NCBI GenBank assembly: GCA_014302835.1
Contig: CP060294.1
Location: forward strand, 4,117,067-4,181,066
DNA: 64,000 nucleotides
Direction: 5' to 3'
Origin: Pedobacter sp. PAMC26386
GTDB lineage: Bacteria > Bacteroidota > Bacteroidia > Sphingobacteriales > Sphingobacteriaceae
Notes under the pieces: generated by a model
What the model saw: only the letters and a program-made list of their open reading frames with translations
The model's database searches: none
What the model was told of the DNA's origin: nothing
Made by a program: the position numbers and the translations under genes
Shown here: in pieces, positions 1 to 8,607 of the stretch
Numbering within the stretch: the first letter of the stretch is position 1
Layout of the letters: the number at the start of each line of letters is the position of its first letter

Positions 1-1287
1 ATTGCGGTACTGGGAAGTGATGTAATCCTGTTGTCTGAATTAAATCAACAATATGTAATGTACCTGAATTCAGGGAATCCTGTTGATGAGAAGGTAAAAT
101 GCTATATCCTTCAGCAAATGCTGGTTCAACATTTATTAAAGCAACAAGCAAATATTGACTCCGTAATGGTGGATGATAAGCAGGTAGACGATGAGCTGGA
201 TAAAAGGATGCGTTACCAGATTCAGCGTGCGGGAGGCCAGGATAAACTGGAAGAATTCCTTAACCGTTCTGTATTACAATATAAAGATGAGTTGAGACCT
301 GACGTAAAAGATCAGCTTCAGGCCAACAAAATGCAGGGAACTATCACTGAAAAAGTGAGTATTACCCCAGTAGAAGTAAAAAAATACTACGATTCTTATA
401 AAAAAGACAGCTTACCAGATATTCCTGCTGAATATGAAGTTGGCGAGATTGTTCTTAATCCAGAGCTTACAAAATCAGAGAAGCAACGTTTTTATGACAA
501 GCTTGATGCGATCAGACTGCGTGTTAAAAGTGGAGAAGACTTCGGCTTTTTAGCAAAAACTTACTCTGAAGATCCTGGTTCAGCACCTGAAGGTGGTGAT
601 TTAGGCTTCTTTGACCGTACGATGATGGCTAAAGAATTTACAGCCTTTGCTTTTAAGCTGAAACCAGGAGAACTTTCTCCAGTATTCGAAACAGATTTTG
701 GTTATCACATTTTACAAGTTGTAGAACGAAGAGGCGAGCAGGTACATGCCCGTCACATTCTGATTCGGCCGCAAACAACTCCACAGAGTTTGGACCGTGC
801 CAAATTGCATGCAGATAGCGTTTACAACAATGTAATTGCCAACAAACTAAGTTTCTCAGCGGCAGCATCACTTTACTCTTCAAATAAAGAGTCTAAATAC
901 AATGGAGGCATGCTTTTATTTGCAGATAACGTTACCGCAAGAACAACATTTATTCCAGCCGATAAACTGGATCCTAAAGTATTCCTTGTGGTAGACACCA
1001 TGAAAGTTGGTGAAATCTCTAAACCAGTACCTTATACAGCAGCAGATGGAAAACAAGGATACAAAATCATCCTGTTAAAATCTAAAATAGCACCTCATAA
1101 AGGGAACCTTGAACAAGATTACGCTAAATTCAAGGAAAAGGCACAGCAACAGAAAATGGACCGTGTAATGAGTGAATGGTTTGAAAAAAGAAGAAAAAAC
1201 ACTTACATTAGGATTGATCCTACCTACACCTCATGTGATGAGCTGAAGATCTGGACGAAACCATTGCCGTCAGCCGAAACAAAATAA
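1..1287 (+). CDS. SurA-like peptidyl-prolyl isomerase/chaperone, 5' end missing
   Basis: The frame is open from base 1, so the true start lies upstream; the TTG at 31 is internal. The visible 428 residues hold a SurA-type N-terminal chaperone region (about 1-130), then two parvulin (PpiC) rotamase domains. The first carries the family pattern SEDPGSAPEGGDLGFF and FGYHILQV (about residues 185-240). The second starts at HARHILIRP and is more divergent. SurA proteins escort outer-membrane proteins through the periplasm and isomerise X-Pro bonds. The MoxR gene begins 2 bp after the stop, so the two are probably co-transcribed. Family is confident; whether this is the main SurA or one of several paralogues cannot be judged here. 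Confidence 0.88.
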   Translation: MAVLGSDVILLSELNQQYVMYLNSGNPVDEKVKCYILQQMLVQHLLKQQANIDSVMVDDKQVDDELDKRMRYQIQRAGGQDKLEEFLNRSVLQYKDELRPDVKDQLQANKMQGTITEKVSITPVEVKKYYDSYKKDSLPDIPAEYEVGEIVLNPELTKSEKQRFYDKLDAIRLRVKSGEDFGFLAKTYSEDPGSAPEGGDLGFFDRTMMAKEFTAFAFKLKPGELSPVFETDFGYHILQVVERRGEQVHARHILIRPQTTPQSLDRAKLHADSVYNNVIANKLSFSAAASLYSSNKESKYNGGMLLFADNVTARTTFIPADKLDPKVFLVVDTMKVGEISKPVPYTAADGKQGYKIILLKSKIAPHKGNLEQDYAKFKEKAQQQKMDRVMSEWFEKRRKNTYIRIDPTYTSCDELKIWTKPLPSAETK

Positions 1288-1289
1288 CT

Positions 1290-2252
1290 ATGCAGTACAA
1301 CAACGACAAAGAGGCAGTTGATGCCCTACACCAATTTTATAAGAACATAAAAAGTGAAATTGGTAAAGTCGTTATTGGACAGGATGAAGCAGTTAAATCG
1401 GTACTCATCTCCATTTTAAGTAATGGACATTGCTTATTGGTAGGCGTACCAGGTCTGGCCAAAACCCTGCTGGTGCAAACCGTAGCAGACGTTCTGGATC
1501 TTAATTTTAACAGAATACAATTTACCCCCGATCTGATGCCAGGGGATATCATTGGCTCAGAAATCTTAGGAGAAGACAGGAACTTTAAGTTCATTAAAGG
1601 TCCTGTCTTCTCTAATATTGTTCTGGCAGACGAGATCAACAGGACTCCCCCAAAAACCCAGGCAGCCCTTCTCGAAGCCATGCAAGAGAAATCCGTTACA
1701 GCTGCGGGTCACAAACATGTCCTGCCCAACCCCTTTTTCGTACTCGCAACCCAGAACCCCATTGAACAAGAGGGCACCTATCCACTTCCAGAGGCGCAGC
1801 TTGATCGTTTCATGTTTAATGTGCTGTTAACCTACCCGACCTTTCAGGAAGAACTGGTTATCGTTAAAAACTCGACCGGAAACAACCCTGTTACCCTTAA
1901 AAAGCTAATCAACGCTGACCAGATCCAATTCTTTCAGCAATTGATCAGAACCATTCCCGTAACCGACAACGTCCTGGAGTACGCCGTTAAACTAACCGGA
2001 AAAACCCGTCCAGGTAACCCTTTGGCCACCCCCGAGATCAACCAGTATGTAAACTGGGGAGCAGGCCCAAGAGCCTCCCAATTCCTGATTCTCGGCGCTA
2101 AATGCCATGCTGCTATCTCTGGTAAATACTCCCCTGACATCGAAGACGTACAAGCAGTCGCAGAAGCTATCCTCCGCCACCGCATCGTAAGAAATTACCG
2201 CGCAGAAGCCGAAGGCCTAACCGTAGAAAAAATCATCAAAAATCTCCTGTAA
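1290..2252 (+). CDS. MoxR-family AAA+ ATPase
   Basis: This 320-residue protein has the MoxR layout: IGQDEAVKSVL near residue 28, Walker A GVPGLAKTLL near 52, Walker B IVLADEINR near 110, and the sensor region FVLATQNPIEQEGTYPLPEAQ near 150-170. MoxR ATPases act as chaperones that mature or insert metal centres, often with vWA (DUF58) partners. No DUF58 gene follows here, because the next gene is convergent, so its client is unknown. It starts 2 bp after the SurA-like gene, which suggests a role in envelope protein quality control; that is inference. A second MoxR with a DUF58 partner lies at 46689-47666. Confidence 0.93.
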   Translation: MQYNNDKEAVDALHQFYKNIKSEIGKVVIGQDEAVKSVLISILSNGHCLLVGVPGLAKTLLVQTVADVLDLNFNRIQFTPDLMPGDIIGSEILGEDRNFKFIKGPVFSNIVLADEINRTPPKTQAALLEAMQEKSVTAAGHKHVLPNPFFVLATQNPIEQEGTYPLPEAQLDRFMFNVLLTYPTFQEELVIVKNSTGNNPVTLKKLINADQIQFFQQLIRTIPVTDNVLEYAVKLTGKTRPGNPLATPEINQYVNWGAGPRASQFLILGAKCHAAISGKYSPDIEDVQAVAEAILRHRIVRNYRAEAEGLTVEKIIKNLL

Positions 2253-2391
2253 ACCTTTAACGTTTCTCTAAATAACCAATCCTCCCGGCTTCTTCCCAGT
2301 TGAAGAGCTTGTTTTCCATTCTATTCATTATTAGAATTCCCAAAGAAGTAATCCTTAAAAGATTTCGATTATGGAATCGCAAAAAAAAGCC

Positions 2392-3279
2392 TTACTTCCC
2401 TGGCAATTCCAATCTCTGGAATAGATTAGGAAAATCAGTGATGATACCATCAACACCCAACCCCACCATATACTCCATATCTTTCAAACTATTAACCGTC
2501 CAAGGAACAATTTTTATCCCAGCAGCATGACACCTATCCACTAACCCTTTCCCAACCAATACCGCATACGGGCTATAAAACGTCGGATTAAATCCTAAAT
2601 CTTTAATATTATTTTCAAAATCCTCTTTTTCATCGATCATCAGAGCCGTTTTGATCTTCGGATATTTCTCATGTACATATTGCAAACATCTAATATCAAA
2701 AGCCTGTATGATCGTCCTTTTACTCATCTTTTTCTTCTCTACAACATCCATAACCAACTGAGAAAACTCTGCCGGTTCCGGATGAAACTCCAGGTCTCCC
2801 TTTCTGATCGTTTTAATCTCAATCGCATAATTAGGCTTAGGCAATTTATGAAGCTTAGCATAAGCCTCTACAGAATCCATTACCTCACTCAGCAACGGTT
2901 TATAAGCTTTAATCTTTTGCTGCCCAGGAAAACGCTTATGCACTTTACTCCCAACATCATATTTACGGATCTGGTCATAATCCATTTCATACATATTATA
3001 CTTCTTCTCATCTTTAAGCGGAATTTCTTTACCATCCGGAGTCAGGCTGATCTCATTGTTAAAATAAGGCTCATGAGAAAGCACCACCTGTTTATCTTTT
3101 GAGATCACCACATTCATTCCCAAAGTTGTTACCCCAAGATCTAAAGCTCTCAGCATACCGCCAATTGTATTTTCAGGCATTAACCCTCTGGCACCGCGCT
3201 GTCCTTGTTTATCAAAAGTCTGCGCATAGCTCTGGATACTGAACAATAATGCGACCCCCAATAGTAATTGTTTCTTCAT
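2392..3279 (-). CDS. GDPD-fold secreted protein, probably catalytically dead
   Basis: The 295-residue protein has a signal peptide (about 1-19, cut after YAQ) and a glycerophosphodiester phosphodiesterase TIM-barrel sequence: RGLMPENTIGG, VVLSHEP, YAIEIKT and a C-terminal GVDGIITDFP. Family enzymes use an HRG histidine, an E-x-D metal pair and a second histidine. Here HRG reads QRG (Gln27) and E-x-D reads G-M-N (Gly54, Asn56), both confirmed from the codons. His69, Glu154 and Lys156 remain. The fold therefore looks intact while the metal and acid/base site is broken. It is probably a pseudoenzyme or ligand-binding protein in the periplasm. It stands alone, convergent with the MoxR gene. Confidence 0.85.
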   Translation of the reverse strand: MKKQLLLGVALLFSIQSYAQTFDKQGQRGARGLMPENTIGGMLRALDLGVTTLGMNVVISKDKQVVLSHEPYFNNEISLTPDGKEIPLKDEKKYNMYEMDYDQIRKYDVGSKVHKRFPGQQKIKAYKPLLSEVMDSVEAYAKLHKLPKPNYAIEIKTIRKGDLEFHPEPAEFSQLVMDVVEKKKMSKRTIIQAFDIRCLQYVHEKYPKIKTALMIDEKEDFENNIKDLGFNPTFYSPYAVLVGKGLVDRCHAAGIKIVPWTVNSLKDMEYMVGLGVDGIITDFPNLFQRLELPGK

Positions 3280-3383
3280 GTTTCGTTTCTTTAATGATTT
3301 AACGGTTAAACTGCATTTATATGATTTCCAATCAACTGCGTCGATTCAATATGATTGGAATATTCGCTCACAAAATCATATAA

Positions 3384-3432
3384 CAAAAAAGGTTTCCTAA
3401 CAGCCGTTACAATAAGCTGCTAAGAAACCCTT
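3384..3432 (-). terminator. Rho-independent terminator of the NTF2-like gene
   Basis: On the minus strand a 14-bp stem (3391-3404 with 3416-3429) closes fully if two G-T wobbles are allowed, and six T follow it. On the plus strand the same two positions are A-C mismatches. It therefore fits a minus-strand terminator after the gene at 3489-4346. Confidence 0.7.
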
Positions 3433-3488
3433 TTTATTTGAGAATTAACGCCTCTTCAAATGATAAATTTAAACAGGCATTAAAGAAC

Positions 3489-4346
3489 CTAACGTTCCGC
3501 AGGCGTATAAACCTGTTGAATTAAATTCCAGTTAAAATCAGCCTGACGCTCATAAATGAACACATAATTAAAACTCTCTCTTAAATCTGTTCTGTAATCA
3601 ATAGTTGCCACGCCATAAGTATAAGCTAAATCTCCACCTAAAGCTTTATCGGCGCCCACAGTTCTTAAACTCATTTTACTCACCATACTATTATAAAATG
3701 CTATGATTTTATCTTTTCCAATGACCGGTTCATAACCAGGAAAAATAACTCTCGCATCAGGATTCAGGAAACCACCATAAGCAGCAATACCATAAGACTT
3801 CAATGTCGCATTCAGTGTTTTTTCCGTTGTTAGAATAATATCCTTACCAGCTGCAATTTGTTTAGACCCACCAAATTTAGGCTTAAAATAATCCTTAGGC
3901 TCTACAAAATGAGTAGCTATTGGCTGTAACGGTTTATGATGAGGTGCACCTAAATCAATAACCAGTTCCCACTTACCATTGATTGCTTTCCAAATAGAAA
4001 GATAATGACCATAAGTTTTCGTCTCTCCGTCTACCATGTATCCACCAGAAGTAAACCCCCAGTCACCACTGCGCGAAACTTTCGCATAATCAGGAGCCCA
4101 ACTCAGATTTTTATCGTCAGCTTGATTCGCATAAAACACCTTGGCATCAACCGGATTAGGTCTGAATACCAATGCACCTTTTGCACTAAAAGCATCAAAA
4201 GCAGATTTGACCCCATCCTTTGCCGCTTTTGATGCAAATTCCTCTTCAGTTTTCACTAATGAACTTGTAGTTCCATCTGTATGCTGAGCAAATGCACCCA
4301 AAGTAAAAGTTGCAGCCACCAGGGTGCAGATAATTTTATTGATCAT
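3489..4346 (-). CDS. Secreted protein with two NTF2-like (DUF4440/SnoaL) domains
   Basis: The 285-residue protein has a signal peptide ending near residue 20 (LGAFAQ) and two cone-like NTF2 repeats. The first covers about 30-150, with WGFTSGGYMVDGETKTYGHYLSIWKAINGKWELVIDLG. The second covers about 160-283, with YGGFLNPDARVIFPGYEP and a C-terminal FNWNLIQQVYTP. These domains bind small ligands or act as modest isomerases/hydrolases; no catalytic set can be named. It begins 19 bp after cysS on the same strand and is probably read from that transcript, although the functional link is not obvious. Confidence 0.75.
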   Translation of the reverse strand: MINKIICTLVAATFTLGAFAQHTDGTTSSLVKTEEEFASKAAKDGVKSAFDAFSAKGALVFRPNPVDAKVFYANQADDKNLSWAPDYAKVSRSGDWGFTSGGYMVDGETKTYGHYLSIWKAINGKWELVIDLGAPHHKPLQPIATHFVEPKDYFKPKFGGSKQIAAGKDIILTTEKTLNATLKSYGIAAYGGFLNPDARVIFPGYEPVIGKDKIIAFYNSMVSKMSLRTVGADKALGGDLAYTYGVATIDYRTDLRESFNYVFIYERQADFNWNLIQQVYTPAER

Positions 4347-4365
4347 GTTTGATAAAATAAGTGTT

Positions 4366-5826
4366 TTATAATTTATTCCAGGTAGTACCTTCTTTACTAT
4401 CCTTCAATTGAATACCAATATCCTGAAGACCTATACGAATCTTATCAGAGGTCGCATAATCCTTATTCTCTTTCGCGCTTTTTCTGATATCGATCACCAT
4501 ATCCAGAACATCATTCAGCTCAGTATTTGAACTCTCTTCATCCTTCAATCCAAAGATATCATAAACAAAATCCTGCATCAGTTGCTTCAACTTATCCAGT
4601 TCAGCAGCCGAAATAGCTCCCTTACCATCATAAACAGTATTGATTATTCGCGCTGCCTCAAACAGTTCAGCAATAACTACCGGACTATTAAAATCATCAT
4701 TCATTGCTTTTACACAATTCAATCTGATCGGTTCAATTTCAAAATTACTAGTCGCAGCAGGAATCAGTTTCTCCAATAAGCTCAATGAATTCATCAGTCT
4801 TCTGAAACCTTTTTCTGAAGCATCCAGAGCATCGTTTGAGAAATCCAGTGTACTGCGGTAATGTGCCTGAAGCATAAAAAACTTAACTGTCATCGGGCTA
4901 TATCCTTTTGTTAGCAAAGGATGATCCCCAGAAAACAATTGCAACGGCATAAAACCATTACCCGCCGATTTAGACATTCGCTGACCATTAACCGTCAGCA
5001 TATTTGTATGCATCCAATATTTAGCAGGATGTTTATGGTAACAAGCCTCTGACTGCGCAATTTCATTGGTATGATGCGTAGCTGCAAGATCCATCCCACC
5101 GCCATGAATATCAAATTCTTCGCCCAGATATTTTGCACTCATCGCAGAACATTCAATATGCCAGCCCGGGAAACCAACGCCCCATGGAGAAGCCCAGCGC
5201 ATCAGTGTTTCAGGTTTAGCCTTAATCCATAAAGCAAAATCCAGTCTTCCGCGTTTCTCGTCCTGTCCGTCCAGTTCTCGTGTATTGGCCATCATATCAT
5301 CAAGATTACGATTGGTCAATACCGTATAATTATAAGTTTTACTATATTTTTCAACATCAAAATAAACCGTTCCAGCAGTTTCATATGCATAGCCATTGGC
5401 GATAATATCCTTAATCATCTCAATCTGCTCGATAATATGACCTGTAGCCGTTGGCTCAATGCTTGGAGGTAATGTATTGAACATTCTCAAAACCTCGTGG
5501 AAACCGAGTGTATATTTTTGCACAATCTCCATAGGCTCCAATTGCTCCAGTTTCGCTCTTTTAGCAAACTTGTCATCACCTTCATCACGATCACCCTCCA
5601 AATGGCCCGCATCCGTAATATTACGAACATAGCGAACTTTGAAACCTATATACTTCAGGTATCTGAAAATTAAATCAAAAGAGATGAACGTACGACAATT
5701 ACCCAAATGCACATCACTATAAACAGTAGGCCCACAAACGTACATGCCTACATGGTGGCCGTTTAGGGGTTCAAAATTCTCCTTTTTGCGCGTAAGGGTA
5801 TTGTAAAGCTGTAAACCGTTCTCCAT
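4366..5826 (-). CDS. cysS: Cysteinyl-tRNA synthetase
   Basis: This 486-residue class I synthetase charges tRNA-Cys in the cytoplasm. The HIGH motif is HLGN (residues 40-43, in CGPTVYSDVHLGN) and the KMSKS loop is RMSKS near residue 281. Zinc ligands are consistent with Cys31, the Cys in GWHIECSAMS, and the His/Glu of HHTNEIAQSEA. The C-terminal DALR and anticodon-binding part is present, and the length is normal for the family. It is followed at 19 bp by the NTF2-like gene. Confidence 0.97.
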   Translation of the reverse strand: MENGLQLYNTLTRKKENFEPLNGHHVGMYVCGPTVYSDVHLGNCRTFISFDLIFRYLKYIGFKVRYVRNITDAGHLEGDRDEGDDKFAKRAKLEQLEPMEIVQKYTLGFHEVLRMFNTLPPSIEPTATGHIIEQIEMIKDIIANGYAYETAGTVYFDVEKYSKTYNYTVLTNRNLDDMMANTRELDGQDEKRGRLDFALWIKAKPETLMRWASPWGVGFPGWHIECSAMSAKYLGEEFDIHGGGMDLAATHHTNEIAQSEACYHKHPAKYWMHTNMLTVNGQRMSKSAGNGFMPLQLFSGDHPLLTKGYSPMTVKFFMLQAHYRSTLDFSNDALDASEKGFRRLMNSLSLLEKLIPAATSNFEIEPIRLNCVKAMNDDFNSPVVIAELFEAARIINTVYDGKGAISAAELDKLKQLMQDFVYDIFGLKDEESSNTELNDVLDMVIDIRKSAKENKDYATSDKIRIGLQDIGIQLKDSKEGTTWNKL

Positions 5827-5898
5827 TAGTATATAATTTATATTTTGCCCGGGAATATGCAGGGCTCAAGAAAACAAAGATAAAAATTTGCTAGTATA

Positions 5899-7008
5899 TT
5901 ATCTGATTCTTAAGTCACTTCTTACAGGGAAATGATCAGATAATCTGGCCTGTATAATCCGGTGATTAATTACCTTGATTGTCTTTGTTGCAGAGATATA
6001 ATCAATCTGAAAATTTGGGAATTTCCCGTTATAAGTACGGCCTAATCCCGTCCCCTGCTCTACAAAAGTATTATGCAGAGATTTGGTTAGTTGTGTTACC
6101 GCGTAAGATGCCGGTGTATCATTAAAATCGCCAGCAATTAAAAATGGAGTTTTACACGTCTTCATATGATCTTTCATGATATCAACCTGTCCGCTTCGTT
6201 TGAGGAATGCTGTTTTCAGCATACTGACTATCCTTTTTGCCGGCAAAATCTCAGTATCCATTTTCTGAGTCACTTTATCCAGATAAACATAATCCTGTTT
6301 ATCAAAAGATATAGATTGCAGGTGCACATTATAAACCCGCACCTTCTCTTTGTTAATCATAATATCAATATAAATACTTGCATTGCCTCCATGATTCGTA
6401 CTAAACACGATACTCCCTTTATTTACAATCGGATACCTGGAAAAAATAGCCAGACCGGTAGACTCGTAGTCATTTCCAGAAGAGGGAATAAAATAAAAAT
6501 TTGAGGTTTTTAAGATCTGTTTCAGACTATCAGTTATCGCAAATGTGCCTTTGCGGCGGGTATAATATTCCTGAAAACAAATGATATCAGGATTTTCATT
6601 TTTCACTACCTCGAGCATCTGTTGTTTAACAGACTCATTACTGGCTTCACCATAAGGCTTAAAGCTATGCACATTGTAGGTCATCATCCTGACCAGATCA
6701 GGTGCTGATTTAGGCCCTTCACCAGACTCTCCTATAAAACCGATAGTAGCAATCAGTGGGTGCCAGCCAATCAATATGATTACAATAGTACCCAAAGCAA
6801 ATACTATTCTGCCGCGCAATATCCAAAAGATGATAATGATTACATTGATTAACAATACAAAAGGATAAGCCAGCCCAAAGAAAGCAATAAGCGGATGCTC
6901 ACGCGGATCAAGATTCCCTGCCAATATCCCCAATAACAGGGAAAAAGCAGCAGCAATTCCAATCAGCAGAATAATCTTTCCTAAAAATGTAAGCTTACGT
7001 TTCTTCAT
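5899..7008 (-). CDS. Membrane-anchored endonuclease/exonuclease/phosphatase (EEP) family protein
   Basis: The 369-residue protein has three N-terminal membrane helices (about 10-30, 40-62, 66-90) and then an EEP (DNase I-like) domain. The catalytic motifs are intact: MTYNVHSF, ICFQEYYTR (metal Glu), VYNVHLQS, AGDFNDTPAS and the terminal SDHFPV. The catalytic domain most likely faces the periplasm. The substrate (nucleic acid, sphingomyelin or phosphoinositide type) cannot be told from sequence. The start codon overlaps the stop of the upstream rhomboid gene (TAATG), so it is the last gene of the mutL operon. Confidence 0.88.
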   Translation of the reverse strand: MKKRKLTFLGKIILLIGIAAAFSLLLGILAGNLDPREHPLIAFFGLAYPFVLLINVIIIIFWILRGRIVFALGTIVIILIGWHPLIATIGFIGESGEGPKSAPDLVRMMTYNVHSFKPYGEASNESVKQQMLEVVKNENPDIICFQEYYTRRKGTFAITDSLKQILKTSNFYFIPSSGNDYESTGLAIFSRYPIVNKGSIVFSTNHGGNASIYIDIMINKEKVRVYNVHLQSISFDKQDYVYLDKVTQKMDTEILPAKRIVSMLKTAFLKRSGQVDIMKDHMKTCKTPFLIAGDFNDTPASYAVTQLTKSLHNTFVEQGTGLGRTYNGKFPNFQIDYISATKTIKVINHRIIQARLSDHFPVRSDLRIR

Positions 7009-7874
7009 TAATCCTTACTCGCCTTGAATAAAATCTCCTTTTCTTCTTTACTTAACTTATCATACCCGGACTTGGAAACTTTATCCAGAACAGCATCAAC
7101 CTCTTTCTGGTTAACTTTATTACTTTTATTTCTTGCTCCACCTTTAGGGTTATCGTTTTTAACCACTCTTAAAGTAGGTTTTCGCTCAAACCAGCCACTC
7201 AAGTCACTCCCCCCCTGCAATACCTTAATATAAACAAAACCTAGTAATGCGCCACCCAAATGTGCAAAACTACCACCAGGATTTTGAGAAGCAATACTAA
7301 TCAGATCAATCACGATATATGCCATTAACAAGTATTTCAGTTTAACTTCTCCGACCAGTAGTAAACGCATTGAATAATCGGGTACCAGGGTTGCTGTAGC
7401 TACAGCAATCGCCATAACGGAGGCCGATGAACCAACAATTGTCGCATTATAGATACTACCCGCAAAAGCAGGAAAAATATTGTAAGCCAATGCATAAATT
7501 ACTGCACCCATTACTCCTCCGGCAAGATAGACAAAGTGGAACTGGCGTGGTTTGAGAAAATCTAAAAAGATCTTACCCATCCAAAAGAGCCACAACATAT
7601 TAAACAGAATATGAAAGATATCTGTATGAAAAAACTGGTAAGTTAATATGGTGTAAAACCGGAAAGGAAGTTTAGGCAACGCCGCAGGAAAAGCAACATA
7701 CTGGCTTACGTAATCAAAAAACCGCATGCTTGTGTTACCTGCAAGAAAATAGGTCACACCAAAGAGTGCCACTGCTACATATATAATCGTGTTAATCCCA
7801 ATATAAAAAAACACAGGATTCCCAGACTGGAAAACTTTATACTTTAGGTCCGCTAACAGATTTTTCTTAGTCAT
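7008..7874 (-). CDS. Rhomboid-family intramembrane serine protease (second copy)
   Basis: The 288-residue protein has six or so membrane helices. The catalytic serine lies in GSSAS (the usual motif is GxSG, here ending in Ala) near residue 150. The partner histidine is in FAHLGGALLGF near 205. The region FHTDIFHILFNMLWLFWMG matches the rhomboid N-terminal HxxxN element. A charged tail of about 60 residues follows the last helix. It overlaps the upstream rhomboid gene by 8 bp and the downstream EEP gene by 1 bp. The GSSA variation may still be active because the Ser is kept. Confidence 0.9.
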   Translation of the reverse strand: MTKKNLLADLKYKVFQSGNPVFFYIGINTIIYVAVALFGVTYFLAGNTSMRFFDYVSQYVAFPAALPKLPFRFYTILTYQFFHTDIFHILFNMLWLFWMGKIFLDFLKPRQFHFVYLAGGVMGAVIYALAYNIFPAFAGSIYNATIVGSSASVMAIAVATATLVPDYSMRLLLVGEVKLKYLLMAYIVIDLISIASQNPGGSFAHLGGALLGFVYIKVLQGGSDLSGWFERKPTLRVVKNDNPKGGARNKSNKVNQKEVDAVLDKVSKSGYDKLSKEEKEILFKASKD

Positions 7875-8607
7875 AATAATCGTAAAATGTATTTTTCTCT
7901 TTCCATAACTTCACGAGTATAAACCCCAACAACGCTCCACCTAAATGGGCATAATGCGCTACAGAATCACCTTGAACACTGGCTACACCCAAACTCAGTT
8001 CTATCAGAATATACACCGGAATGATATATTTAGCTTTAACTGGAACAGGAATAAACATAATATAAAGTTCGGCATTTGGATAAAGCATTCCAAAAGCAAC
8101 AAGCAAACCAAATATAGCACCTGAAGCACCCACCATCGGGCCGGAATAAATACTTAATATCGTTTGAACCTGCTGTGGAGCCAGTCCTCTCAGATTTAAA
8201 GAGGCTATTCCTTTTGCAATATCAATAGTCACAGCACCTGGATTAATTGCAGAACCTGTCATTTGATAAACTTCAAAAGCCTGTACTCCCCATTGTAATG
8301 CCAGTGCACCTAAACCTGTAATCAGATAAAAATTGATAAACCGTTTAGTCCCCCATCTGGTTTCCAGTACCGAACCAAAAGAAAACAAAGCAAACATATT
8401 GAATAAAATATGGGTAAAATTTCCATGCATAAACATATACGTAATTGGCTGCCAGATTTTAAACAGCGGGGAATCAAAATAAAAGGCGCCCAGCAAAAGA
8501 TCAAGATCAATCCCTTTAGATTGAAAAATATATTTAGCCGCAAAGAACAACCCATTGATGATCAGCAGGTTCTTAACAACTGGAGGTATATGAATATTAT
8601 TCATCAT
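7867..8607 (-). CDS. Rhomboid-family intramembrane serine protease (first copy)
   Basis: The 246-residue membrane protein has the canonical site: GASGAIFG (Ser near residue 165) and YAHLGGALLGF (His near 220), plus the HGNFTHILFNMFALFSFG element. Rhomboids cut single-pass membrane proteins within the bilayer. The ATG overlaps the mutL stop (TAATG), so translational coupling is likely. The two rhomboids are distinct in sequence rather than a recent duplication. Confidence 0.93.
   Translation of the reverse strand: MMNNIHIPPVVKNLLIINGLFFAAKYIFQSKGIDLDLLLGAFYFDSPLFKIWQPITYMFMHGNFTHILFNMFALFSFGSVLETRWGTKRFINFYLITGLGALALQWGVQAFEVYQMTGSAINPGAVTIDIAKGIASLNLRGLAPQQVQTILSIYSGPMVGASGAIFGLLVAFGMLYPNAELYIMFIPVPVKAKYIIPVYILIELSLGVASVQGDSVAHYAHLGGALLGFILVKLWKEKNTFYDYYD

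Noticed and set aside
2671-3102. 143-codon plus-strand frame opposite the GDPD-like gene
   Set aside because: It is antisense to a well-supported gene, has no recognisable domain, and mirrors the GDPD codons.
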